A stretch of DNA of 64,000 nt, taken from the NCBI RefSeq assembly GCF_963675165.1, contig NC_087377.1, positions 17,402,518-17,466,517 of the forward strand, read 5' to 3'. Numbering within the stretch: position 1 is the first letter of the stretch; each line of letters starts with the position of its first letter. The DNA is from Halichondria panicea. Lineage: Eukaryota; Porifera; Demospongiae; Suberitida; Halichondriidae. Positions 11,110 to 30,400 of this stretch are shown here, piece by piece. Made by a program: the position numbers and the translations under genes. The notes under the pieces were generated by a model that searched no databases, had not been told where the DNA came from, and worked only from the letters and a program-made list of their open reading frames with translations.

Positions 11110-14100
11110 ATGAAGAATTCGAAGGCACAGCTTCTGTTGTTTTTACTGTGTGTTGTGTTCACCTGCTGCCAGTGCCGGGGACAACGAGGTAATCCTACGT
11201 TATTTTGTATCTAGCTAGCTTTTGGGGAGGGGCGTGTGCTAGCACCCCAACCAGCCTGAGCAGACCTGCCAACCTCTAATACTAATACTAATAATACTAA
11301 TACTAATACTAATACTAATACTAATACTAATTTTACTAATACTTGGTAAAATCAAAGATTGTGCTGAAATTTGCTTGAAAACTCTCCATATAAAATTAAA
11401 TACTGACATCATCCGAGATATATGTAGACTGCCAAAACAGTCATGGTCAAAATGGGCTTTTGTAGGTTTTGTGTATTTCCTCCTGGGATTTTTCAATATT
11501 ACTTCCATTTGTACCTATAATTGGAATGTTTACATGTGCAATATTTAGAAATCAAACAATAATTATGAAATTAGACTCCTTAGTAGGCCTCCCAATAATG
11601 CTAGCATAATTTTGAGACTAATATAGGTGCAGTGGAGCATTGAGCATTATGCCAGCCTAATGGGCAAAAAATATTAGCCTATTAGGCAATTTTTACCAAA
11701 TTTTGGTAGAAAGTATTTATAGAAGCTCAATAGCATGAATAATGCTAATAGTTAACCTTTACACTACTTCTGAGCACATGGTCCACGTCGTAGCTAGACT
11801 GAGTATATACGTATGGAAGGTGCTAGTATAGTACTACTAGATCAGTTGAGTTTTTTCTAAGATTTCTTTCACCAATAATACTTCTTTAGAAGATTATGTA
11901 GAAGCGTCTGTGATGTTGCAGTATAATTCTTGTTGATGATTATGAGACTAATGGGTAAGAATTAAAGACTAATAGGTACAATGCATGAGACTTGGAGACT
12001 AGACTAATAGGCAAAATGTTGAGCATAATTGGGCAAGGCCTACTCCTTAGTCGGATACCTGCCGCAGGAAGAGAAACAATTTTGAGGGATATTCCCGGTA
12101 CGACCAGGATAATTGGCAGGTATGCCTGAGTCAAGTATACAAATCACAGAGAAATGTATCTGATTATCCAGCTGAGCACCCCTTCTCTTCCAGATCTTGC
12201 TGCAGTTAGGCTGTTAGCTAGCTAGTATAGGCAAAACGATTCAGTTTCTAATCTGTTAGCTATTCTGGCTTAAATCTGTAAACTAGTTCTCTCTTGTGAT
12301 CGTGGCCAGCTTCTCTCTACCGTATAAGAAGACGCCACATAAAAATATTTATGCTGGTATTGGTGGCTGTATTCAGAGGTGGAAAATTAGTTTTGAGGCT
12401 GCATGGTGTGTCTTTAGAGGGCCGCCTTCTAATTAAAGGTAAAAAACAGCTTTTCCAACCTCTAATACGGCCCACCTATACCAGCGTAAATATTTTTATG
12501 TGGCGCCTTTATTAGAGTTTATACGGTATGCAAATAAACGTTCAGCCACGCCCAACTTGGCAGATAAGTTAATTATGACGTCATTAATAAGAGGTTTGGC
12601 GCTGCGCGGCTTTCATCTATGATAGCACCCCTTTCTTCAAAATCCTGGCTACGACCCCGAGCACCTTTGTAATGCAATATTGCCTGTGTGACCCTTTCCC
12701 CTGTCAATAGCTATCTGACTGAATACTGTGTAATAGTGTGTGCTTGTTCCCATAGCGATAATCTGCTCTGACCTACCCACATTGACAAACGGAAACGTTG
12801 ACTATGGTGGTGGTGGATCCACTAACAACAGACCAGTGGACACTGTGGCCACCTACACCTGTGCCACTGGCTACACTCTCAATGGAGGCACCACCAGCAC
12901 TTGTGAGAGTAGTGGAGGTTGGTGTGGATTAGCTCCAACTTGTCAGCGTAAGTAGAATGGACTTTGTACTGTTTGTTTGTTGAGTGTATCGTCTCCTATA
13001 CAGCTAACTGCCCTGACTTACCCCCACTGATCAATGGGGTGATTATGTACAGTGAGGGATCCACTAATGACAGACCTGTTATCTCTAGTGCTGTGCACTC
13101 CTGCAACACTGGCTACACTCTCACTGGAGATACCACCAGGCACTGTGTGAGTGGAGGGAGCTGGAGTGGGTCAGCTCCAACTTGTCAAGGTGAGTTCCAC
13201 TTTCTGTATAATTTTCGTGGGGTAAAATATTCGTTATTTTCGTGGGCAAGCTGACCTCCACGAAATTTTAACGTAGGCGTGGCTTACCGGAACGTAGAAA
13301 TGCAGGCAGGCAACGAGATTAAACAAAATTTTACTCACAAAAACCACTGTTTCTCGAGTTAAACGAATTTTTTACCCCACGAAAATTACCTGCTATACGG
13401 TAGTTAGACACTGTTTTGGAGGTGTCTATGGGATTTAGAAGCCCAAAGGCACTGATTTAGTATCCCGAGCGTAGCGAGGGTACTAAAGTGGCTGAGGGCT
13501 TCTAAATCACATGGACACCGACGCTTTTCCCATGTACTTTTCCCATGTACTTCCCATGTAGATCTTATCAACTAGTGTAAAAAGTACCTGTATTTGAAGT
13601 AACTTAGTGTCCCTACAACATTCATAGTATCCCGTAATAAACTTGTCGTCAAACCTTGAGGACAAAATTTATGCATGTGTACTAGTCTAAATGAGTTAAA
13701 CACTGTTTGAGGTGTCTATGACCAAAACACTGCTGTAATATCCTGACAATACCTCCAAAACAGTATCAATTTATTATCTATGTTAGTGATCTCTCACCCT
13801 ACGAACACAGGACCCACTGAACCACCCACCACCTGTCCTGACCTCACTGTACCAACCAATGAAATGATCAGCTACAATATGGGGACTGCTAGTCTGAGAA
13901 CAGTGGACACTGTGGCCACCTACACCTGTGACACTGGGTACACTCTCAATGGAGGCATCACCAGGACTTGTGGGAGTGATGGAGCGTGGAGTGGGTCAAC
14001 TCCAGTGTGTCATCGTGAGTAAATAAACTTTGTACTTTGTACTGTAGTGTATCTATTCCCACGCAGAAATCACGTGCTCTGACGTACCCTCTCTGCCTAA

Positions 14101-16231
14101 TGGAGCCATTTCCTATAATGATGGATCCACTGACATCAGACCTCTCAACACCATAGTAACACACAGGTGCAACACTGGCTACACTCTCAATGGAGACAGC
14201 GTCAGACTTTGTCAGAATGACGGAACATGGAATGGCTCACCTCCAACTTGTCAAGGTGAGAAAAAAATTATAGTTACAGTTAGTTTATCCTTGTTGACAG
14301 TTTCCTGTGGCCCTCCTCCCTCTATTACCAATGGATCTCCCGGACAACCAACCAGCACGATGATCGGAGGAGAGGCGACCTACACCTGTGACACTGGATA
14401 CCTTCTGATTGGCTCTGAAACCATCACATGTTTGAGTACTGGTAACTGGAGCAGCTCACCGTCTTGCCAGAGTAAGTGACAGTTTCTGCAATAGCTAAAA
14501 TTTTTATTATTTGACCCCCATAGGCCCTCCCCCTTCGTACTTGTCCCTCTCCTCTACCAACTACTTGCCTGGGGTCCCTGAGATCCCCCTGTCATTCGTG
14601 GGAGAGGGGAGTGGTCTCGTTTGTCATACTGACTTTACTGGCTGCTGTGAGGGGAACACTGGAGATTGGTACTATCCTAATGGCTCTGTTGTTATGGAGG
14701 ATGGAGCGTTGTATGTTAGCAGAGGTCAGATGAGTGTCAGTCTGATGATGAGTGGAACTGCTACTGCTCCTGGTGGCCTCTACTGCTGTGTGGTGCCTAC
14801 CAGTGGAGGGATACACACAGCGTGTATTAATATGTCAGGTTGGTGCTAACAGTTTGTGTGGGTTGTCTCATGCAATCCATTATACAGTCTCTACTGATGA
14901 GAGTCATCTCTATCAGATTGGTGCTGTGGTGGGAGGAGTGGTGGGAGGAGTGGTGGCCCTGGCAGTGGTGGCTATAGTAACTGGTGTAGTGATGGTGGCC
15001 TATCTAGTGCTCCGGTACAAGAGAGGAGGAAAGAGGAGAGAAAATGTGAGTTTGAGTTTGGTTTAAAGTGGTTTGCGTAGAGTGTATTAGTTTTAGTTAG
15101 GCAAATTGTACTGGCATATTTTATGGTACCGTATAGCGGGTAATTTTCGTGGGGTAAAAATTAAAAAACCGGTGGTATTTGTGAGTTTCGTTTAGTCTCG
15201 TGGCTGCACTGCATTCCTATGTTCGGGTAAGCCACGCCTACGTTAAAATTTCGTGGAGGTCAGCTTGCCCACGAATATAACAAATATTTACCCCACGAAA
15301 ATTACTCGCTATACGGTATAATTATAATAGTATATAATTATAGGGGCACATTACCACTTTGGCAGTTTCTTTGGGTTGCTGCTGAACATCTTTTAAATTC
15401 CTCCTTTACATCTAGAACATTATGTTACATTGACCCTGCATGTCGTACCTCCTCTGGTTGCTAGAGGAGGTACGACATGCAGAATATGTAATTGGCAATT
15501 TTTGCTGAATAATTATGTTCAGTTACAATACAGTGGAGGTACGACATAGCTTGACCTTTTGTTAATCGGTCGCTAATGAGTTACTCCCGTGTTGCGTTCC
15601 TGCAGCATGACAGGATGTAACGCCCACATTACCTAGGAAGGTGTGGCCTCGCATCATATTTATCATCAAATTCCACGGAGGAATTATGTGAGTGTACAGA
15701 GAAAAAAGAGAATATACGGAAGCACAACACCAAAACTTGCTCTCCTAGCTAGCTAAAAGACTACCTAACGATCACAGTACTCCACAGTAGTTATAATGTC
15801 TAGCTATATCCTCAGTGGCGGATCCAGGGGGAGATCCCAGGGTGCCACGGATCCCCCCTTTCAGTCTAGCTATTGTGGCTTTACTACAGCTACCAGCTAG
15901 CTATTTATCAGTTTTGTAGCTATTGTAATTTGATTCAATGATTGTACCTGCATGTTGTTCTGATGCATCAACTGCCAAAGGAGTGTTCAGGTTAGCCTAG
16001 GTTAGCTAGTTGACTGTTTGCGTGTAAACAAGTTTCAAACAAACTGAAACTTTTATGACAAATTACTATATACTAAATAATATCATCTGTTCTCTCCACA
16101 CACAGGACTGTTCCTTGAGACTTACTGACCAGGGTCAAAGTGCAGCCGCTACCAACGAGACCATCACTTACGAGGAGATTCTGACCTCCAGAGACGTCAA
16201 AGGTGACTACAGTCTGCCTAGTCGACCTTGA
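11110..16231 (+). CDS. Secreted/membrane receptor: five CCP (sushi) domains, Ig-like domain, TM helix, ITIM-like tail
   Basis: I do not recognise an orthologue. Nine exons join in phase to 539 residues: 11110-11188 (signal peptide, LLLFLLCVVFTCCQC), five CCP exons (12756-12947, 13004-13189, 13811-14014, 14067-14255, 14301-14471), 14524-14838 (Ig-like, with LVCHTD, DWYYPNGS and GGLYCCVV), 14888-15045 (Gly/Val-rich TM helix followed by RYKRGGKRR) and 16106-16231 (cytoplasmic tail). Every CCP exon starts and ends in phase 1, the classic exon-shuffling state, and the CCPs share TYTCxTGYTLNGG, which suggests recent internal duplication. The tail has ETITYEEIL, matching the ITIM consensus (I/V/L/S)xYxx(I/V/L); YEEI is also the preferred Src SH2 ligand. 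A second tyrosine is in YSLP. The domain set suggests a self/non-self or adhesion receptor; this is inference. Confidence 0.85.
11276..11343. repeat. Hexanucleotide TACTAA repeat in CCP receptor intron 1
   Basis: About ten units of TACTAA with one triplet slip. TACTAAC-like units resemble the branch-point sequence, but they lie some 1.4 kb from the acceptor at 12755, so a splicing role is doubtful. Confidence 0.9.
12319..12526. mobile_element. MITE with long TACCGTATAA...GCGCCACATAAAAATATTTA inverted ends
   Basis: The left arm reads TACCGTATAAGAAGACGCC then ACATAAAAATATTTATGCTGG. The right arm is ACCAGCGTAAATATTTTTAT then GTGGCGCC and TTTATACGGTA. The arms are about 45 bp and differ by a small insertion. 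It is non-coding and lies in intron 1 of the CCP receptor gene. Confidence 0.8.
13206..13402. mobile_element. MITE, TACCGTATAGCGGGTAATTTT family
   Basis: An inverted-repeat element opening TATAATTTTCGTGGGGTAAA and closing CCCCACGAAAATTACCTGC then TATACGGTA. It is directly followed by the foldback stretch at 13404-13770. Its close relative at 15127-15318 lies in the same gene, in the opposite relative arrangement of its internal sequence. Confidence 0.75.
13404..13770. repeat. Foldback repeat with GGTGTCTATGGGATTTAGAAGC arms
   Basis: Arms AGACACTGTTTTGGAGGTGT then CTATGGGATTTAGAAGCCC and the inverse GGGCTTCTAAATCACATGG flank TATCCCGAGCGTAGCGAGGG. A second partial left arm recurs at about 13690-13720. 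A related copy lies at 45655-45818 in the reverse orientation. This is a dispersed non-coding element of unknown class. Confidence 0.7.
15127..15318. mobile_element. Complete 192-bp MITE, TACCGTATAGCGGGTAATTTT family
   Basis: It begins TACCGTATAGCGGGTAATTT and ends AAATTACTCGCTATACGGTA; the terminal inverted repeats extend over about 30 bp with few mismatches. It lies in the last intron of the CCP receptor gene. Confidence 0.85.
15436..15482. repeat. Perfect 20-bp palindromic arms, 7-nt loop
   Basis: Arms CTGCATGTCGTACCTCCTCT (15436-15455) and its exact inverse (15463-15482) flank GGTTGCT. A third half-copy, GGAGGTACGACAT, lies at 15535-15547. The arm resembles the terminal repeat of the 133-bp element at 47909-48041 (GAGGAGGTCCGACATGCG), so this is probably an end-to-end remnant of that family. 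Confidence 0.85.
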
Positions 16232-16983
16232 GTGGGCGTGAGGCTCCAGCTACTGAGGAATTATACCTTAACGTACTCAAACCATATCACTTGATTCAAA
16301 TTCTTTCTACCCTATATACCTTATACCCTATACCTTATACCTTAACGTACTCAAACCATATCACTTGATTCAAATTCTTTCTGCAGAACAACCCTTACGT
16401 ACACACAATGAAAACATTATTATTTTACCCGATATAATTATTTACGGAAACCTATAGAATCTATTTGCAGTGATCATGACTGCATGGAACCTATTTGCAT
16501 GCAGTGAGTGCCTCACTGGGAAACTATAACCTTTGTGCAAAATTAAAATAGTCAGCAGCCCTACTGTTTTTCACTAGGCAACAGCCGTACTGCAGTGGTA
16601 GTAGTTCCTATGTCTTTCATTAGGCTGTAGCTGAACGGTTCTTTTTTCTAATTGGAAAACATTCTGTCTCTTGATTCACTGAACTGTACACATTTTAATC
16701 CTCGGCAGCTCCTCCGAGGGTGCATGGGCCCTCTGGTAGTGACTGCACTATATATAACTCCAGTGCCTCTCCCCTATACTGTATTAATAATGATGTCATT
16801 TACAGCACCTGAAAAAATCATAGAGACTACATACATTGTACATAATTTTTTATATAGCCTCGATCCCAAGTGCATGTGATTGCATCCATTACAGTGATAC
16901 CACACTTATTTAAAGATGACGTATGCAACACAAATAGTATAAAAGAAGAACATGAACAGATCGATCAGAGTAAGTAAGTAACT
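16232..16983. other. Convergent intergenic spacer with a 3'-UTR direct repeat
   Basis: This 752-bp spacer separates the stop codons of two convergent genes. A block of about 48 bp (ACCTTAACGTACTCAAACC and following) occurs twice, near 16266-16313 and 16340-16387, separated by a TATACCCTATACC tract. No gene was recognised. Confidence 0.6.
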
Positions 16984-18086
16984 CTATCTAAGCATGCCAG
17001 TCACAGTGTCTCGAACAGTTTCTAGTTGCGTCTGATTGAGCTCTCGTAGCAGCAACTGTACAGCCTCCAGCACACGATCACCACTCCCCATTCCACTCTC
17101 ACTGGCAGGACTCAACTCTGCACAAGGAAGGATATTGTTTTGCAAGCATCAAACTTATGCAAACTCTGCAAAATAAAACCTAGTAATTACACAAGATTGA
17201 ATATTTTCTGATGAACCATGGCTCATTCACAAAGGTTTTTCACCAGCAAAATATTTTAGTACATTGTATGGGAAATGTGCACTGAGATATTGTACATACA
17301 GCTATAAGTTGTTTTACTTGGACTACTCTAACTGTCAACATCATACAGACTAACAGTTTAGTACAGTGAAGTACTTACCAATATTATCCAACTTGGTTAT
17401 CTGCGGCAGCATCTTTGCCACTTGGCTCCTGTAGGAGGTGGCTTCACTGAGAGGGTTACCGTTGAGCCACACCACCTGAGTTTAAAAATTGTTATTCAAC
17501 ACAATAGGTTACTAGGCCTCTCAAGGGTTTCCCCTGAAGTAATGTAGTGTAGGATTTAAGCAGTACATGCAAGTATAATGGAACTATTTTTAGGCCATGG
17601 ACCCTTGAAGAATTGAAGAAAGACCAACTGTAATAATTATATAAGGGCCAAAACCTTATTCCCCAAAAAGGTTTCACTATTACCTTGAGGTTTTTCAGTT
17701 GTGCAAGGTGGGCTAGTTCACTGAAATCCGTCAGCTTATTTCGACGAATGAACAGCTCTCGAAGCTTTGTACCTGAGGCACATGCACACACACACACATA
17801 TCAATCACTATTACTCTATAGCCCTATAGCTGAGATAAACTCACAATCTTTGAGATCCTTGAGAGTAGACAGATTGTTACCACTGTTTCGAAAAATAACA
17901 CATCATTATAATCATAAATAATTATTTTATTTTATTTTCTGACCTAAGATTGAGGACTTCTAAATTATCCAGCTGACTCAGAAGTTGCACATCGCTCAGA
18001 CTACAGCCCCAGCAGTTGAGGGTCCGCACAGACTCTAAACTGTCAGCTTTAGATCGTTTCAAAACTAGTTCTTCAGTTAGACTCAT
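16984..18086 (-). CDS. CFAP410: CFAP410 (C21orf2): ciliary leucine-rich-repeat protein
   Basis: CFAP410 acts at the basal body and cilium and works with NEK1 and SPATA7. Five exons on the minus strand (18086-17944, 17882-17845, 17772-17684, 17475-17379, 17117-16984) give 166 residues. The start MSLTEELVLKRSKA aligns with human MKLTRKMVLTRAKA, followed by VRTLNCWGCSLSD. Leucine-rich repeats follow (LLSQLDNLEVLNL, then RELFIRRNKLTDFSELAHL), then an LRR cap with VVWLNGNPLSE and KMLPQITKLDN. The C-terminal helical module RVLEAVQLLLRELNQTQLE is conserved with human [20 protein letters not shown] and is the part known to oligomerise. The low-complexity linker of the 256-residue human protein is nearly absent here. 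It is head-to-head with CFAP91, 141 bp between start codons. Confidence 0.93.
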
Positions 18087-18227
18087 TTTCGACTTTCTTC
18101 TTTTCCAAATAAAGCACACCTTTTTTGTTTGTTAGGGGGCGTGTGCTCATTGGTTCCCATGGCTACCGTATTGGAAACATAATTATAATTCTTTCTGCAT
18201 TGACATCGACACTGCACTGATAAAGAA
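18087..18227. promoter_or_regulatory. Compact bidirectional promoter of CFAP410 and CFAP91
   Basis: Only 141 bp separate the two divergent start codons. The spacer contains an inverted CCAAT box (ATTGG, 18149-18153) that runs directly into GTTCCCATGGCTAC (18153-18166). That 14-mer matches the palindromic RFX X-box GTTNCCATGGNAAC at all but one position. RFX factors with CCAAT-binding NF-Y are established regulators of ciliary genes, so shared control is a strong inference. Confidence 0.75.
18153..18166. promoter_or_regulatory. RFX-type X-box
   Basis: GTTCCCATGGCTAC; one mismatch to the consensus GTTNCCATGGNAAC (T for A in the right half-site). It lies 61-74 bp upstream of the CFAP91 start codon and 67-80 bp upstream of that of CFAP410, within the range seen for functional ciliary X-boxes. 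Confidence 0.7.
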
Positions 18228-26821
<8,594 letters not shown>

Positions 26822-27470
26822 AAACATACTCCATGATTATAATTATGAACTCAGAGAAAAGATTTTGTCTTTACAATATTGCCATGTATAGTATTACATA
26901 ACTGTCGTTATTGTGGTGGTCAGTAATTAATGTACGTTCTCAACATTATTTTTCTTATGGTAATTATTCGATCTTCATAATCGTTCTGCACCCTGGCCTA
27001 TCGTACTCCATAATAATTATAACTCAATCCCTCTATAACTAAATTATGATTAATATTTTAATTATAATTTGTACAGTACTGCCCCAGCCCCTATATATAG
27101 CTAGCTATAGCTGCAGCCCCTTTGTGAAATTAACTATAAAATTATAATTATTATACTTCCATATGAGTTAATTGTCAATCATGAATTAACATGCATTAAT
27201 TTACCACAATAATCACAATAATTATATAATTATGAGACCTGCATTTTCATAAATACAAAATGAATGAGTATAATGCCAAAGAATAAAAAGTAATCAAAGA
27301 AAAACATAATAATAATATACTTGCCTCAGATCAGAGCATATAAGTGATGATCAACAAACATTATGCAACGTGCTAACAGAGATATACATACACAACAGAA
27401 TCGAGAAAATACGTAAACTGGTGGGAATGATTTTAACAAAATAATCGTTCTCTTTTTTTTATTTTTGTTC
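26822..27470. other. Convergent intergenic spacer, CFAP91 / RapGAP-BTB
   Basis: A 649-bp, very AT-rich spacer between two stop codons. It holds ATAATTATAATT-type stretches and AATAAA-like sequences on both strands that could serve as polyadenylation signals. No gene or repeat family member was recognised. Confidence 0.5.
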
Positions 27471-30400
27471 TTACCGAGAACTAAGAACGCCGGTCTTCTT
27501 CCTCGGTCTGAACATAGTGTAGCTTCCCTCTTCAATGGACTCCGGGTCGACTTGATAGGCCAGAGCGGTCATAACTTTGTCCATGTCGAATATACCGGAG
27601 GGCACTAGAGTCTACACGTGTGTGTGTGTGTGGGGGAGGGGGGTGTAAAGTGTGTGTGTGTGTGAGGGGGGTGTGAAGTGTGTGTGTGTGTGTGTGTGTG
27701 TGTGGTGGGAAGTATAAAATTTATCGTGTTTGTGGCAATACACATACTGTACGAAAACAGAGAAAGTACAAGGTTAGACTTATGGTGCAAGGCAAAAGTT
27801 TATTTGCTGTAACTGTGAAAATTCTAATAAATGTACCTTCATGATATCTTGAGGGTCGATCAGATGTATTCTGATATGCTTCACAAGAGGAGTCACTAAA
27901 GCCTTGAAATCAGGTCCTGCAGAGTCAAGAGAGAAATATTATAATAATTCAATTAAGGTAACGAGGTTGTAATAAAAGTCATACAGTCCCTTCTGTGTTA
28001 TACTTATGATCTTTATTATGTACACGGTCGCGTAGCCTCGAGGCATGATTTGGTAAGGGGTTGTCGTGATATAAAATACATATTTACAGCAGCATGAGAA
28101 TCCTCGTGTTTTATACAATATACAGGCAACTCGTCCTCGTGCTTGTATATTTGAATAAAACACTCGGTCTCACGCTACATAATTATATCAATAACAACAC
28201 AGATGCACGTACTGTACATGCAGTGAAGCCAGTCTTTGGGCCACAAAAATGTAGGAACAGAGAAATGGTTTCTTTAGGGAGGCCAAGATCAATGGCATGA
28301 GCTGGTATTACTGATGTGATATTATTAGAAACAGGTGGTCCTTGTATTTAGACAAGGCTTCACAAGCATTCAATAGCAGCTACAAGCCACCAGTTGTCCA
28401 GTACTGTATGTACATGTACTACTAGATGTGTGGTTTAAAAACTTTGCAAATGAGCCAAATAAGCAGAAAAATTGCGATCTAACTATTGCGTTCTGGCAAG
28501 GATCGTGTGTCATTACTAGTACTAGTTTTGCGCTTATATTTTTTGCAAAGTGATAAAATGCTTGGAAAGTTCGATGCTTGCAACATATTCTATATATCTA
28601 CAGTGGCTTACTTAAGTTCTAGCTATATATACACACACTAGGTAGGTTTGCGTAAGCTGTTGTAGTTCTTGGGAACACTATCCTATAGTTGTTTGTTTAT
28701 ACACAAACAATACTTGTACGTACAGTGCATGTACAGCTACATGTATCTCTGTCACAGCCCAACACACACACACTCATGTCATACTGAAACTATCAATCAA
28801 AGCTAACGAAAACCCAGCAACTCTTTTATCCACACAACACTACTAAGATGTGCCCACACACACACGCACACACAGTGACCACGTTTGAACCACCTACCCT
28901 TGGGGGGTATTACTGAGGCATGTGAAAAGTGGTTTCTTTAGGGAGGTAGACCACTCAGTACTGTCCCTACAATGCTATCACTATTGACCTCCCTAAAGAG
29001 ACCACCTCTCAAAAATTTACCAAAATGCCACATTTTTCAGTTATACAGTACAAGCAATAAACACGTCAAACTAATCTACTTACCCCCATTTTTGGAGTTG
29101 GCTTGTCCCCAGGCGAAGGCAGCCTTCACTTTGAGCAGCTCTGGGACATCTGTGTCTCTACGCAAAACCAGGTGGACCATATTCTCAGACAAATTCTCAA
29201 ATTCGGGCGAACTCAGCAGTTCCTCGGCGTGCCCATCGACATATTCCAAACAAGTTATAATCATAGTTTTTGCCGAACTGTAAGACAAGTACTTCTCTAG
29301 TTGTATGAGTATCGAGCAGACTGTGGACGCGACTAAACACTGAGGTAGTTGACGAAGGCAGGCCTGTTTCAGTTCCTCTAGTTCGTAGCGTTCTGCAGCA
29401 CAGGCGAGGCCGATGACGTTGCTCGGTTTGATGGAGCATGACCCGGTCATGCAGTAAGAGAGAACCTCACTGAAGACTTGCTCAGTGAAGCCAAGTATCA
29501 CATACTGTAAAGAGAATAGGGAACATTTGGTGAGTTTTCATACAGAATCATAAATGTATAATTATTATACATGTACAGTGCACCAACTTTCACAAGAGTA
29601 TACACTGGTCGGTGGTGGTGGTTGGTACTAACCACCTCTAGACACCTCTTAGGCCTAGTTTAATATGTACAGTAAAGAGGCAAAATTGTTGGTTGAATTG
29701 AACCATCACTTGAGAATTTTCTGGGCACATCACTGAGATTAAATTTAAAATTCACAGGTCACTCACTACCCAGTTAAACTTGAATACTTAAATATTTAAC
29801 TTTTAAAATGGTGTAACTAGCTCCTTACATGCTCAGTGATCTGCACATTCTTTGGGTCTTCACAGAAAGCATTGAAAGGCAGGCTACAGTTCACTCCAGC
29901 TGGTGGTGCTCCAAGATTATCAGGTACCGACGATTTCTTCTTCATTCGACCGAATCCTCTGCCACTGTTCTTCCTCACCGTCTGAGGGCTACTCATATAG
30001 GCAGCAGATGCAGAGTGTGGTACCCTTCGTCGCACTAGAGGACTGGTTAGACGCCCTCCACCAGAGGAGGCAGTTGGTTTGCCCTCTTTAAACATTGTAC
30101 GAAACACCCTGCAGAGAAATAACAATAATTAATTACTGACAGCAAAATCATTGATTTTTATTAACTGGGAACACATTTTATAAGTAGGCAGACAATGGTT
30201 GTGGTTGAAAATTGGGATTTTTCAAAAGACCAAAACTGAAAACCAATATTTGGTGTTCCCTCAAACAATTCCCACAGATATGGTTGAAAACCATGGACAA
30301 GTGTGGGGGAAGAGGTCACCACAACCTAAACAAGTGGTGGAGGGATTGTACCCAGTAATTGACTTGTGAAAACAGGCCCAACCATGTTACCACAACCTAA

